From assembly GCF_022682495.2 (NCBI RefSeq), contig NC_071391.1:124353896-124417895 (forward strand): a DNA stretch of 64,000 bases, read 5' to 3'. Below the pieces are notes generated by a model, which was given only the letters and a program-made list of their open reading frames with translations, did no database searches and had not been told where the DNA came from. The DNA comes from Desmodus rotundus. Lineage: Eukaryota > Chordata > Mammalia > Chiroptera > Phyllostomidae. Position numbers and translations under genes: made by a program. Position 1 is the first letter of the stretch. Each line of letters opens with the position of its first letter. Positions 49,415-62,317 of the stretch are shown here, one piece after another.

Positions 49415-51440
49415 TATTCCCATGTATATATTCCTTCTGCACTTTTCACAGAAAGCCTTTTTGATTTGAATTAGCAAACGTTTCCCAGCGTTCCTGCTTT
49501 CTGAAGTCTCCATTCCCAGATACTGAGTTTCTTGACTTTATGGTCAAGCAATGACAAACAGGTCATTTCCTATTCACTCCACTTACCTCATCCTCAGTAA
49601 GACTGCTAGAATGCAGTTATGTTAAGAATCGTTTTCAACAGCCACCTTCAATTACAAATATTTGACATGATCACAGACTTCCAATGCTAATCCCCTCTTA
49701 AGTTGAAACACCCACACAAGGGCCCTTTGAGACCCACAGCATGGCTATTTTCTTTGCATTGCTTTGTCCTGCAAAGGAGCTGAAATACTACATTTGATTC
49801 CCTTCTCTCCTCCCCCATCACCATCATCCATCTCTTACGCAAAGCAGCAGGGAGATCCGCATATTTTGTTAAGGCCGAGTCTTGCCAAATGGGGTTTCCA
49901 GTTAAAACATTATTTTTCTAAGTATGCTTCTAAACCTGAGATTATTTAAAGGAAGAAAAAAATTTTTTCATATAATTGACTCCCATTTTCCCAAGTTTTC
50001 TACCTATGCAATATATTCCCTTAGTTCAACACACATTTACACGACCTAAGTATATTTAATTTCCAGAGCCCTGTTGCTAACCACAACTGTAGACTTAGAA
50101 ACTTTCGGTCTGATCTATTCAGCAAAATATCCATCACTTAACCTAATGTAAAGAAAACCTGAACCTATATAAGATAATCCTACCAAGATACTAAATTGTA
50201 CTTATCTGTTGAAGATATATTTTTAAATTTCAATGAACACACAATATTCTGGCATACCCAATTCAGGCATTTATACCAAAAGCATACACGTACGGAAGTC
50301 CCTACTATTTCCAAATGACAACCCACTTGTGTTCTAAACAAAACGGTGACGATTCTGCTTTATGTGTACATGAATTCCTAAGAATCTGCTCGTAACCAGG
50401 ATTTTCGTAAGTCAAATTCCGTTTAAAATGCATTTGAATGCAACAAGAGAACTTAGTAGCTAAAGGACCTACAAAATGAAATTTTTGTAGTGCAAAGAAT
50501 TCACTGGTAAAGCAAATGACTACCCCTTCCACGATAACTCTCATACACGAACAATTCTTTTCATTAAGCCTACACCATACCTATGTTCACTGTGGAAAAA
50601 TAAACCTCACGTTGTACCGTCAGAGGAAAGAAAGGTCTGTACCCCTTAAACTGTATCTAGCCTATGTTCCCAAGGGTAATTTATCTCTTTCCAAAAGAGA
50701 TGAAAACCTCACGTTGAGAAGGACCAAGCAAGAATACAACCACTTACAAATGCCCCCTGGAGTACATGCCCTCGGCTAATAGGAAGCAAAACCAGAAAGT
50801 GAGGGGAATCCAGATACGTCATCCCCAAATATGCCACTTGGACAGAATAACTATTTTAAGCCAAAAGAACTTGAGACCCAGGAGGTACAGAAGGGACTCT
50901 CTGACCTCCCCTTCTGCCTGAAGCTGGTCTTCAGTCACTCACGAGAGGTGCCCTCCCTGTCCTTGGAGGAAAGGAGTATCCTGATCTCCGAGGACAAGTG
51001 ACTGGCCAAGAGGAATCCAAACACACAGGGCTTTTCTAAGACTCCCCCAGTTTACTCCCCTTAGCTCATACCCTTTTTGTCCCCTGTCCCGTCTTCCCAC
51101 AACCTCCCCCACTTCATCAAAGCTGGTGCAAAAACGCTCAGGCGGAATCATTTCTTTGGGTCTTCATTTCAGCATGGAGGCTCTCATGTCACATCAAACT
51201 TATAGTAAATACATGTGTTGCTTTTCTGTTTAATTTTCAGGCCCGGCCAGGGAATTTAACAGAGTCAAGGGTCAATTTTTCCTCCGCTTAAAAGGCAAGA
51301 AATCATGCTCTACCTTCAAACTCTTTCCTTTCTTGTCATTCCACTATTTTTCTATAGCATTTAACCCATAGCTCCAGCAATGGTCACAGGTTGGCTCACC
51401 AGAAAAGGTAGAGAGATCTTATCCTTCCTCCCCCACATTC
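49415..51440. other. SRBD1: Unannotated intronic stretch
   Basis: No gene, RNA or repeat recognised. Confidence 0.42.
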
Positions 51441-51442
51441 TT

Positions 51443-51655
51443 TTCTTTTTAAAGGATTTTTATTTATTTCTACAGAGAGGGGAAGGGAGGGAGAAAGAGG
51501 GAGAGAAACATCAATGTGTGGTTGCCTCCTGCACATCCCCTACTGGGGACCTGGCCCACAACCCAGGCCTGTGCCCTGACTGGGAATCGAACCGGCAACA
51601 TTTTGGTTTGCAGGCTGGTGCTCAATCCACTGAGCCACACCAGCCAGGGCATTTT
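51443..51655 (-). mobile_element. Ves SINE (bat), antisense
   Basis: The plus strand ends GAGCCACACCAGCCAGGGC at 51650, the reverse complement of the Ves head; the B box complement GGGAATCGAACCGG is at about 51581. Duplications CCCCCACATTCTT (51430-51442) and CCCCCACACTCTT (51656-51668) flank it. Confidence 0.94.
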
Positions 51656-51669
51656 CCCCCACACTCTTC

Positions 51670-53690
51670 ACCACATAAAACTACGTTAGGCCAAAGGTAA
51701 TCCCCCGGTGATTACTTCCTATCATCTGCTGAGATACAGTGCCTGGGTACTGAAGAGAACATTATCAGTAGCATGTAGCCTAGTTACGTAACACGGGCTA
51801 CTTAACCTCCTGAAAGTTTTCCTCCTCAAGAATATTCCCTTAAAAAAACACTAAGCAGGTAATGAGTTAGTTTCAACTTAGTACTGAGACAAAGTTGGTT
51901 TGTGCTGAATTCTAAAACATTTAAAAAGCTGAAGAAGATGGAAAATGTCCAAAAGAGGTGTTGTATTCTACTTCCTTACTAACAGACCATTTGGGAGAGT
52001 TCTGGGACCCACCAAGAACAAACTCTGGATGGCTTGACGCTGAGTCCATGAGGAGTTGGACTAGATCTTTGAGGGTATTCTGCCTCCAACACTATATTAC
52101 GCATAACTTTTAAGTATTCCTTAATGCTAAAAAGCAGATGAACATGGATTAATTTGAATATAAAGTCAGTCTTATTCAAAAGATTTCTGCTGTGGTTTCC
52201 ACCATTTCCAAATGCATGATCAAAGGTAAAAGCAAATTTAAGAGTGTTGAAAACAGACATTTATTCCCTTAAGCCAAACTTTCTATAAATATTTGCCATA
52301 TTCAAAAATTAAGAGGCCTGAGTGCTGGAAAAAGCATGAGGTTTAAAATCAGATAGGCTGGATCTGAACCCCCCATTCCCCAAAGTCTTCCATCCCTATC
52401 AGCCTGTAGATCAGTCTCCTTACCTGTAAATGTGAGTAATACCTCCAACCACAAGGCTACTGTGGGAAATAAACAAAAGGTGTAAGCGTACTTGAGAAGC
52501 AGTAATAAAGCCATGGGATACTATTTTTAAAAGCCTGAATTAAAGAACTTACTAAAATCTACTTTTATTAACCTATAAGAAAAGTACATAATGATTTACA
52601 TACTATAATACAAACTGATTTACAACAAAGGAACAACTACTTCCCCCGAAAGCTCCTAAAGTCAATACTTGAAGGCAACATTCCTGATTTTTGACTGAAG
52701 TAAACTTTCTTTCTTTCTTTCTTTTTCTTTTTTAAACAAAGGAACAAATTATTTGAAATTCTTACCGAGTCACTCCCAGTTTATGAACTTCCATCCCACG
52801 AGCAGTGGCCTACCGCTGAAGGGGCAGGTAAGCAGGGATAATTTGGTGGCGTGAGGTAGCATGCTGGCCAACCAGGAGTACCAAGTAACACAAACATAAT
52901 GTCACAAGTAATGGGTATGAATCTCAACCAAAAAAAATTAAATGTGGGAAATAAAATTTATGACACAAGAAAAGATTACTTTATTACTACACGTCATTTC
53001 CTAAAGTGCAAAAACACCATTCAGAAACACACGCCAGCACAGATCATTTTACTATGACCTAGTTTATCTACCTTTCAGGCTAAAATTAGGCAGAAAAACA
53101 ACTTTCTTACATGACCACATAATCCCTCACTGAGATGCAGACAAACACGCGTCACCCTCTGGCCCCTCTCAGCAAGAATACAACGGAGCAAGGGTGTTGC
53201 AACCATCCAAGACCTCTGGCACCATCGTCACAGAGACCAGTAAACAGTCTGAGCCTGGGTTCCCAGAAGAAATACCTGTTTTCATTACAGACTCTCTCAA
53301 ACAAATGCTTTTTAAAGTGTTCCAATTCTCATTTAAACCATTATTAAAATTATTAACAACTTCCTCATACCTTCAAATTTTATAGCATTAACCATTTTCA
53401 AAGCATTGTCAACCCCAAACTCCAAGTCTGCGTTAGATTATGAACAGCTATGACAGACTGTATTCTTTATCACATATCCTTATTCAGTCCTTTTATCACT
53501 GGGTGTCACTCGTTAGTATGAAAAGGAAGTTCTGTATCTCATGAGAAAACATACAGGTTAGCGGCATGACTGAGACACTTGGCGTCTAATAGTGCTTTAA
53601 GCTCAAGAACAGCAACTTCAGTGAGAATCTGGGCACAAGAGACAATGGTCGAAATTGCGTCCTACTGGACATGAAGTGTGAAACCACTTT
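51670..53690. other. SRBD1: Unannotated stretch with a weak MIR fragment
   Basis: Around 52300-52520 the order TGAGGTTTAAAATCAGATAGGCTGGATCTGAA...CTCCTTACCTGTAAATG suggests a plus-strand MIR. A CTTT microsatellite lies at about 52707-52735. Otherwise nothing recognised. Confidence 0.4.
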
Positions 53691-53694
53691 AGAA

Positions 53695-53945
53695 TGAAAG
53701 GACACCTATTATTAGCAACTGCTGAGAGTTAGCTCCTATAGTGTCAGACACTGTTGTGCTACATGTGTATTAATTTCTTTAATCTTCACCACAACCTTGT
53801 TATTGTCTCACATAGCAGCTGAGGAAACTGAACTACGGGGAGGTTAGGTAATTTGCTGAAGTCCGTACAATTAGGAAGCGGTAGAGTTGTAATACGAACA
53901 CAGTAGTCTGACTCAAGAGCCCATACTCTTAACCACTATTTTGAA
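53695..53945 (-). repeat. MIR SINE
   Basis: The plus strand reads as inverted MIR: TTAATCTTCACCACAACC, GCTGAGGAAACTGAACTAC, GGTTAGGTAATTTGCTGAAG and ACTCAAGAGCCCATACTCTT in order. Confidence 0.7.
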
Positions 53946-53984
53946 CTATGTACTATATTCAGCATAGTGTGGGTATCTCATTAG

Positions 53985-54090
53985 TCCTATTTCTGAGAGG
54001 CAGGTATGAATATTCTCATCTTACTAATCAGAAAACTGAAGCTCAGAGAGATTAAGACACTTGCCCCAAGACAGCTAGCAAGGAGCAGCG
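53985..54090 (-). repeat. MIR fragment
   Basis: CAGAAAACTGAAGCTCAGAGAGATTAAGACACTTGCCCCAAGACAGCTAG is the inverted MIR core, just downstream of another MIR. Confidence 0.6.
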
Positions 54091-54094
54091 CTGA

Positions 54095-55563
54095 CGCTCA
54101 GGTACCACCTCCGGCGGAGGCCATGCCTCCATCAGCACAGTCCCTCACCAATCACTGTGACACTATTTCTCCACATCGGGCTCTTCTTTGCACCCGAAGT
54201 TTTTAAGGAATCTACTGAACATTTAATTATCCATAGCGCCTCCCAACTTACTTCAGCACTGCTGTACCACATTATTTTGGACAGAATGAATGGCAGAACA
54301 GTGTTGTACAATAATTTCCAAACTAGGCTGAGAGTGCTTGTCAACAGAGTGTGGTTTGTGAGTGGGTGAGGGAAGAAAGACTAGAGGGAGGAGAGGCCTC
54401 AAAGCCCCAGGTCATGCCTCTCATTTATGTTAATCCATGGTGCCTTGTTTAGAAACCACAGCCAAAGGATGAGGCAGGAAATAATCTTCCACTTCACATT
54501 TTTACAACATGCCTGGGGCTTTCTTCAGAATCAACCAAGGAAACATCTTCTTTATGTTTTTCAACAGACTATAAAGGAACAGGTTAGAAAAGGAGATCAC
54601 AGAATAATGACCTGAAATTTCTTTAGGTAAAGGACACAGCTGCATTCAAGCAACTAAATCTCTTTAAACACAAATATCTGATCTGATTATTTTGTTTACA
54701 TTAATAAGCCAATTTACAAGCTGCCAAAAGCATGTATTTTCTTAGTTTGTACAACTACAATGTTTATTTAAGTCTCATTTTGCTCAGAGAAATGGGAGAT
54801 TTGTGCTTTCTCCATGTGAGCTCCTAAAAACGAAGGCAGCTAAAAAAATGAAGTAGGGACTAGGCAGATCCCAGTTACAGGACAGCATGGGAAAAGAAAA
54901 CAAAATGTTTAGTTTCCTCAAACACAGGTGCATAAAAATGTCAGTTATTCCTGGGAAGGTAAAGGGAGCAACTTTATAGTCCTCACCATGCCCCCACACT
55001 AAGCGTCCTCGCCCCTCTAACATGGGTATCCCCAGGCCCCTACCATCACCTCACCTTACACCCCACCCCTTCAAACCAAACCTTGGTCTCCACTAGCCCA
55101 AGGAAAGAAAGGCTTTACAAAGCAAAAACGAAACAAAGGGTTCCCTGGCCTGCTGTACTTCCAAGAACCCAGAGGGTCACTTAAGGGGTTCATAAGGTTA
55201 TCTTTGATTAAGCATGATCCTCTCTTTTATTTCTTTAAATATGGTCAACATATGTGTGCTATGTTCTTTATGTGATAATTCCAATAACTGCATGTTTGCT
55301 GGCTCAAAAGCAAATTTTGTGATTGCTGACTCAGACACATACATATGCAATTTTTTAAAATTCTATATTTGCATTCATTTTCCCTGGAATTTCAACTCTA
55401 CAAAATGTCTGACACCTGCATTTAGTGTGTTTTTCTTCCAAGAGGAGAGAATTCATCTCTGCTACATACAGCACTGGAGCACTCTCTCATACTTTCACAT
55501 GTTAACTCTCTTAATCCTCCCAACAAACTCATAACGTTGCCCTTCATGTTTGAAGAGATGCAT
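54095..55563. other. SRBD1: Unannotated intronic stretch
   Basis: No gene or repeat recognised. Confidence 0.42.
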
Positions 55564-55565
55564 CT

Positions 55566-55796
55566 AGCCCTGGCCGGGTACTCAGTTGGTTGAAGCATCA
55601 TCCCGTACACCAAAAGGTTGAGGGTTCCATTCCCAGACAAGGCACATACCTGAGCTGCAGGTTCCATCCCTGGTCAGGGTACACACGGGAGGCAACCAAT
55701 GGCACTCTCGCTCGCACTCTCTCTCTCTCTCTCCCCCTTCCTCTCTCTAAAACCAATAAACACATCCTCAGATGAGGATTTACAAAAAAAAAAAAA
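55566..55796 (+). mobile_element. Ves SINE (bat)
   Basis: Head AGCCCTGGCCGGGTACTCAG, a (TC)n-rich segment at about 55717-55735, and an A-rich tail after AATAAACACATCCTCAG. Duplications AGATGCATCT (55556-55565) and AGATGTATCT (55797-55806) flank it. Confidence 0.93.
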
Positions 55797-56828
55797 AGAT
55801 GTATCTAAAACATGAGACACAGAAAGGAAAAAGTAAAAGAATAAAAAATTACATCCTAGTCAAAAGAGTTTCCAGGAAAGGAGGGCCTAAGAAGCAGTCA
55901 GTGGTAGGCCGTGCAGAGAGAGCAGCAGGCTCCGTGGCGCCCATGGTACTTCTGTGCTGGTGCTGGGTTAAGTGACGTCTGCAGGCCTGTATCTGCTCAA
56001 GCCATAAACCTGGTTTTATTGAAGAGCACTGGGAGACACAAACTACTGAAAATTACTTAGGAAGAAACAGACTATCTGAATAGGCCCATAACAAATAACG
56101 ATACTGAATTAGTAATAGAGAAACTACCCACAAAGAAAAACCAGGCCTAGATAGCTTTACCACTAAGTTTTACTAAACATTAAAAAACAGACAAAAAATC
56201 CAATATGAGTTCCTCACAAATTCTTCCAAAATATAGAACACTTCCCAACTCATTCTATGAAACCAATATTATCCTGATACCAAAAGCAAACCAAGACAAT
56301 GCAAGAAAAGTACAGGCCAATATCTCTTATAAATATGGATTCAGAAATTCTCAATGAAATATTAGCAAACCAAATCTAGCAACATGAAAGAATTACACAC
56401 CATGACTAAGTAACACTTACCCCAAGCATACAAGGTCGATTCAGCATCCAAAAATCAACTAACATAACACATCATAGCAACAGAATAAAAGCAAAGCTCA
56501 CATAATCATCTCCAGAGACAAAGAAAAAACATTTGACAAAATCCAACATCCAGAAAAAAAAAAAAAATCCAACTTCCTTTGAGGATAAAAAAATAAGAAT
56601 TAGAAGGGAATCTCATCAACCAGATATAGGGCTTATAAAAATAAAACTCACAGCTAACATCAGATTTAATGGTTAAAAAAAAAAAACAAAAAACTGGATG
56701 CATTTCTCCCTGATCAGATTTATTGTTTGAGCAGATATATGCAGGCATAAGATAAAGATTCTATTCTGGTCACTTCTATTCAACACTGTATTGGAGTTCT
56801 AGCCAAGGCAGTTAGGTAAATGATAAAT

Positions 56829-56832
56829 AGAA

Positions 56833-56863
<31 letters not shown>
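56829..56863. repeat. GATA/GACA microsatellite
   Basis: About three to four GATA units pass into about five GACA units within the L1 remnant. Confidence 0.85.
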
Positions 56864-58124
56864 ACATCCAGATTGGAAAGGGAAAAGTAAAAGTATCTTC
56901 TATCACAGATGACATAATCTTATATAGAGAAAATCACAAGCAATACACTAAAAAACTGTTAGAACAAATTAACATGTTGAACAAGGTTGTAAGATAGATG
57001 ATAAATCACAAAATCAGTTATATTTATATACAGTTGAAACAAACAATCCAAAAATGAAATAAGAAAATTTTATTTACAATAGCATAAAATAAAATGCCTA
57101 GAAATAAATTTAACACAAAAAATTAAAATTTTTACATTGGTAACTACAAAATGTGGTTAAAAAAATTAAAGATCTCAATAAATGAAAAGATATCACATAT
57201 TCTTGGACTGGAAGGCAACACTGGTAAAATGGCAAGAACCCCCAAACTGGTCTACTTGTTCAATATAATCCCTACCAGAATGGCAGCTGACTTCTTTGTA
57301 AAAACTGACAAGCGGTTTCTGGAATTCACATGGAATTGAAAGGGATTCTGAATAGCCAAAGACAACTTTGAAACATAACAAAATGGAAGACATACTTGCT
57401 GATTTCAAAGCTTGCTACAAGCAATGACAATCAGGACGGCGTGGTGGTGGCAGAGCGCAGACAGGTCGGTCAGTGCAACGGAACCGGAAGCCCAGAGACA
57501 CACCTTTCCTTCTCTGGTCAACCGACTCCCCTAAAGGTGCCAAGATCAGCCAGTGGGGAAAGAATAGTTTTTTTCAACAAATGTTACTGGGACAACTGAA
57601 CAGCTGCAGGCAAAAGAAATTGGACTTTTATCATATACCACACAGAAAAATTAACTCAAAATGGATCAAAGACCTGAATGTAAAAACTAAAACTACAGAC
57701 TCTTAGAAGAAAATGAAGAAGTAAATCTTCATGATCTTGAATTTGGCAAAGAATTTTTATGTATGACCCCAAAAAACATGAGCAACAAAAGAAAAAAATT
57801 AGACTTCACCAAAATTTAAAACTTTGTGCTTCAAATGTGATAATCAAGAAAGTAAAAAAAGACAACCAACCCATAGAATGGAAGAAAATATTTGCAAATC
57901 ATTCATGTGATAAGAAACTTGTACCCAGAATTAAGTAACTCTTACAATTCAATAAACAGATAAATAATCTAAATAAACACTAAGCAAGGAATTTGGATAG
58001 ACATTTATCCAAGGAATATATACAAATGGCCAAAAAGCATATGAAAAGATGCTAGACATCATTAGTCATAAAAGAAATACTACTTCATACCCACTTAGGA
58101 TACCTAAAATTAAAAAAGTAAAAT

Positions 58125-58330
58125 AGCCCTGGCTGGTGTAGCCCAATTGGTTGAGCATCATCCTGCAAAGCAAAAGGTCGCCAGTTCGATTCCCAGTCAG
58201 GGCACATGCCTGGGTGGCAGGTTTAGTTCCCAGTAGAAGCACGTGTTCAAGAGGCAACAGATCAATGCTTCTCTCCCTTTTTCTCTCCCTTCCCCTTTCT
58301 CTTGAAATAAATAAATTAAATCTTTATTTT
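58125..58330 (+). mobile_element. Ves SINE (bat) inserted in L1
   Basis: Head AGCCCTGGCTGGTGTAGCCC, B box CAGTTCGATTCCC near 58183, tail AAATAAATAAATTAAATC. Perfect 13-bp duplications AAAAAAGTAAAAT at 58112-58124 and 58331-58343 mark a relatively recent insertion. Confidence 0.96.
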
Positions 58331-59019
58331 AAAAAAGTAAAATAGTAAGTGTGGTGAGGAAGTAGAGAAGACAGAGCCCTCACATTCTGCTGGCAGGAAT
58401 GTGAAATGGTGCTAACACTTTGACAAACAGGCTGCCATTCCTCAGCCCATCCGACATATAGTTACACAGGAATTTCGCTCATCAGTGTATCCCCAAGTGT
58501 ATCCCCAAGTATATGCATATGTTCATATAGAAATGAAAGCTTACAGCAGCCTTATTCATAATAGCTCCAGAGTGGAACTAACCCAAATGTCCATCAACTG
58601 ATGAATAGATAAATCTATAGCCATCCAACAGAATATTATTCAGCCATGAAAGAAAGAAAGCTCTGATACAACGTGATGGATGAGCCTGGAAAACATTATG
58701 CTAAGTAAAAGAAGGCAATTACAAAAGACTGCATGTGGTGTGATTCCATTCAGATGCAATGTTCAGAACAGGGGAATATATAGACAAAAAAAGTGGATTA
58801 GTGGGGAGGGAGTAGGGAACAACAGCTAAAGGGTATGGAGTTTCCTTTATGATGATGAAATATCTTAAAACTGACACTGGTGATTGTTGCGCATACTTGT
58901 ATATGTGAATATATTAAAAGTCACTGAACTGTACCTTTCAAATGGGTGAATTGTATGGTGTGTGAACTATAACTCAACACATCTGTTATTTAAACAAAAT
59001 AGATGAATTAGAATTTCAA

Positions 59020-59420
59020 AAACAACGAAACTGAAAACAACCCCAAAATCCATCAACTATAAAACAGAAAAATATCATATAATTTATTATTCAATGTAAC
59101 AGTGAAAATTAATGAATCAGTTATACATATCAAAATGAATGAAATTATAAAATAACCTTAAGTTTAAACAAAAGCGACTCACAGGAGAATACATGCAGTA
59201 TAATTCTAATTACCGCAGAAGAGCCGCCATGTAAAACAGCAACGCAATGGAATTATTAGCGGAGCTCAGGAAGTATCTCATTAAGCATATCTCTGGGAGG
59301 GGAACGAGATGTGAAGGAGAAAGGGGTCTTCAAAAGCACTGACGATGTTGTGTGCCATAAGCTGAACGGTGAGGACACAGGTCATCCGACCACTGTTACT
59401 ATGGTTAGTCACAGGTCATT
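59020..59420 (+). repeat. Second L1M 3'-end fragment
   Basis: CCCAAAATCCATCAACTATAAAAC, ACTCACAGGAGAATACATG-like and ATCTCTGGGAGGGGAACGAG segments suggest a further diverged L1 3' end in the same orientation as the preceding copy. Confidence 0.45.
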
Positions 59421-59424
59421 ATTA

Positions 59425-60025
59425 TTTAAATAATACAGTCTTCTTTATTTGTATGTATATTTTTTGAATCTTTTTGAATGTATAGATAACTTTGGTTTTA
59501 ATCTGGAAAGCACACCTTTCATTTTTTGTCCCTTTCGCAACATTTATGGAAGTGCTTTGTGCATAGAAGGAACGTGTGTGTGTATAAATGTATATACATA
59601 CTCTCTGTACATATATGTGCAGTTGGGAAGGGGTTAATCTGTTTAAAATCAATTCAAATTTTTGAGTACCAATCCGGGGGAAAATAATGAACACGGTAGT
59701 CCTCTATAGGGATGAACAATGGTATGTCCCTAGTCATAAACAATTATCCCAACAACAGCTACATAAATGGCTGCAGTATAAAGAAGGCCACATTTTAAGT
59801 GTCATGGTAGAAAGAAATACATAGACAGTTTTATGAGAAGACAGAGGAAGGCAAGATTAATTCCAGCTGCAGACACCGAAGAGAATTTCCTGGAGGATGT
59901 GACACCTGAGACAAGCAGGTACAGATGAGATTGTGACAGGCAGAGGATGAGAAAAGGTATTTCTTCCATGGGAAGAAAACAGTATGAACAATGATAATTA
60001 TTATCCTACACATGTATCAGTTCAA
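59425..60025. other. SRBD1: Unannotated intronic stretch
   Basis: No gene recognised. The segment GAATTTCCTGGAGGATGTGACACC near 59882 recalls a widespread ancient LINE but cannot be bounded. Confidence 0.35.
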
Positions 60026-60029
60026 ATAA

Positions 60030-60255
60030 AAACAGTAGCTTCTAACATTTATTGATTACATACCATTTGCCAAGCATTAGTCTAAAATTTTTAAATGCAT
60101 TACCCCATTTAATCTTCATCAAAATCCTGTGGTAGATCTTATTATTACCCCCACTGCAGAGACCAAGGGGCAGAGAGATTTGAGCAACTTGACTATAGCA
60201 GGAAGGGATGAAGCTGTAATTTGAACCAGGCTCTACATCCCGTTGTCTTAACTAC
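60030..60255 (-). repeat. MIR SINE
   Basis: Inverted MIR order: TAACATTTATTGATTACATACC, CATTTAATCTTCATCAAAATCC, CCACTGCAGAGACCAAGGGGC and AATTTGAACCAGGCTC. Confidence 0.7.
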
Positions 60256-60259
60256 AAAA

Positions 60260-61390
60260 GGGGTAGAAGAAAGAAGCCTACACATGTTCAAAGAACAAAT
60301 ATTCTGATTTACCTGGCATAAAGATTTATTGGTATCAGAGGATACTTCCTATGAGGGCAAAGGGCACTTACGTGGAATCCACTGAAAACAAGAACCAAAA
60401 TTTCATTGTACATAACAGAAGATCAGGGGAGCCTTAAATAAGGCTACCTTGAAAAATAAAACAAAATACTGAAAATGGATTTGTTTTAGCTTATATTTAA
60501 TAAAATATGAGCTTATAAATTATAACTGTGCTAATTCTTACAATAAACAATAAATAAACTGATGATTACCAGTATATGTATTACTTTTGTTGATTGTATA
60601 ATTCCTTAATGAACGGGATCAATGGCATGATGCAAAGATGACTAAGCAAACTCGGATTATGAAAGCCTGAATGATAAGCACCACACCTTGGGTTGGAACG
60701 GGAATATCAAGAGATTGTATTAGAAAAGTAGCTTGAGGACAATTCATAAAAGGCTTAAAATCTCAAAGGAAGAAGACTAGCCAATAGGAGACACTGAAGG
60801 GAAGAAAAATAGGAGAAACACTGCAGATAAATAACCAACAGCATTTGTTGAGTTAGAACAGAGTATGCAGCAGAATAAGAAATCAAAGATTACCAATTTT
60901 GTGGCAAAGGGAATTGCTAGCCCATCAACAAAGGAGGGGCTCATAAAAGAAGAAAAAATACATGAAGAAAATTAGGTTTGGGTGGGAGCAAAAGCAAGGA
61001 GTTAAGTTTTGCTGAATCTGAGGCACCAGAGGGTTACTCAAGAGACTGGCAGCAAGACACTGAAATTTTGAGTCCAGATCTCTGGAGAGAACTTAAAATT
61101 ATGAATGTAGACTTAGAACCCGCACTGATGCAAAAGATAAAGCCCCGAAAGTGAGTGGAGAAATTACCAAGGAAAAGAAGATATAGAGAGAGGACAAAGG
61201 AAATTAAGATAATATTTGGAGCACTGTCTAAGCTTAAAAGTAAGAACAGGGGCAAGGATGCACAAAAAGAATGGTTACCAGAAGCAGAACTAAGATTATT
61301 TAATAGGGGTGGAAGACACTTCAATATATGAAAAGAATTCCAGATGAGCTAGAGGTTAGAGGAGGCTACTGAATCAGATATAAAACGGCC
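60260..61390. other. SRBD1: Unannotated intronic stretch
   Basis: No gene or repeat recognised; purine-rich in the middle. Confidence 0.42.
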
Positions 61391-61394
61391 ACTG

Positions 61395-61490
61395 GCTAAG
61401 GTTTTATGAATCTTTGACCCCACAGTGCCTAGCACAAACCGAGGTACTGAATAAATAAGTATTTGCTGAATATGAATGAGTAAATGAAAT
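61395..61490 (+). repeat. L2 LINE 3'-end fragment
   Basis: CAGTGCCTAGCACAAACCGAGGTACTGAATAAATAAGTATTTGCTGAAT is the sense 3' end of L2. Confidence 0.6.
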
Positions 61491-61494
61491 TTGG

Positions 61495-62100
61495 CAGTCA
61501 AAGGGAGAGACAATTACTGAGTATTACAAGAAGATTCTTGAATAGCTTAGTAAGGATGAAAGTAACTGAAGCTACAGGAAGACCTCAGGCTTCTGACAGG
61601 GGAAGGGATTTAACTGAAATACTTCACTCCTATGTAACAACAGAAAAAGGATTTTGTATGTACACTAGAGTTTGGTGACAAACTTTCCCCCAATATATTA
61701 AATTCAACAGGACAGGTACATTTTGTATCTTCCACTTAACACAAACAAACCTGACACTTCTAAGTAAGGAAAGGTAGAAAGAAGGAAGTCAAAGAAAAAA
61801 AAGTGAGAAGAAAGCAGTAAGAAAATGAGGAAGAGTAGAAGCAAATCAGACCTGAAAGATCTTAGACATTTGAAAATCCCAACATGGTCCTGGCTTTCTT
61901 TATCTCCTGCCACACACCAGGGAGAAAAAAACTGTCAAGTTCCAAAATCTGAAAATTTGAGCAGAGGTCCCTACCATCCTTCCTGTCTTTCTGCGTTCAA
62001 TTTTTTAAAAGACTGATTTTTTTGGTAGAAATTTTAATTATTACTTGTAACACCAAAGTCTAAAACTGCCTAAAAGTAGCACTTCATATTGAGAATCAGA
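61495..62100. other. SRBD1: Unannotated intronic stretch
   Basis: Purine-rich at 61770-61850. No gene recognised. Confidence 0.42.
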
Positions 62101-62104
62101 TATA

Positions 62105-62314
62105 CCGTATTTTTCAGACAATAAGACACACCTAGGTTTTAGAGGAAAATAGGAAAAAAAAATTTGAAGCAAAAAATGTGGTAAAATATTTAATAACAAA
62201 TAATATAATATTTCACCAATGTAAATGTAAGCTACATTTGGACTATAAGACGCACCCCCATTTTCCTCCCAAATTTGGGGGGGAGAATTGCATCTTATAG
62301 TCCAAAAAATACGG
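62105..62314. mobile_element. Tc1/mariner-type MITE with long inverted ends
   Basis: The left end CCGTATTTTTCAGACAATAAG and right end CTTATAGTCCAAAAAATACGG are inverted copies of about 28 bp including GACGCACC/GGTGTGTC-like parts. TA stands before the element at 62103-62104 and TG (a decayed TA) after it. The 210-bp interior is AT-rich and non-coding. Elements with CCGTATTTTTCGGACTATAAG ends occur widely in vertebrates. Confidence 0.72.
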
Positions 62315-62317
62315 TGG

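Larger units (their letters stand above)
56035..59000 (+). mobile_element. Ancient L1 remnant: ORF2 3' part plus 3' UTR, interrupted by a Ves
   Basis: Reverse-transcriptase region words such as SFYETNIILIPKANQDNARK-like translation occur near 56245-56310, and ORF2 C-terminal sequence near 57140-57720, all riddled with stops. The L1M 3' UTR series follows (CATTATTCATA near 58551, CCAAATGTCCATCAACTG near 58584, GGTGTGTGAACTATAACTC near 58957). A Ves SINE split it at 58125-58330. A GATA/GACA microsatellite sits at about 56829-56863. Confidence 0.75.

Noticed and set aside
16825..58330. Ves SINEs considered as functional tRNA genes because of A and B boxes
   Set aside because: They lack a tRNA cloverleaf 3' half and have SINE bodies, A-rich tails and target-site duplications.
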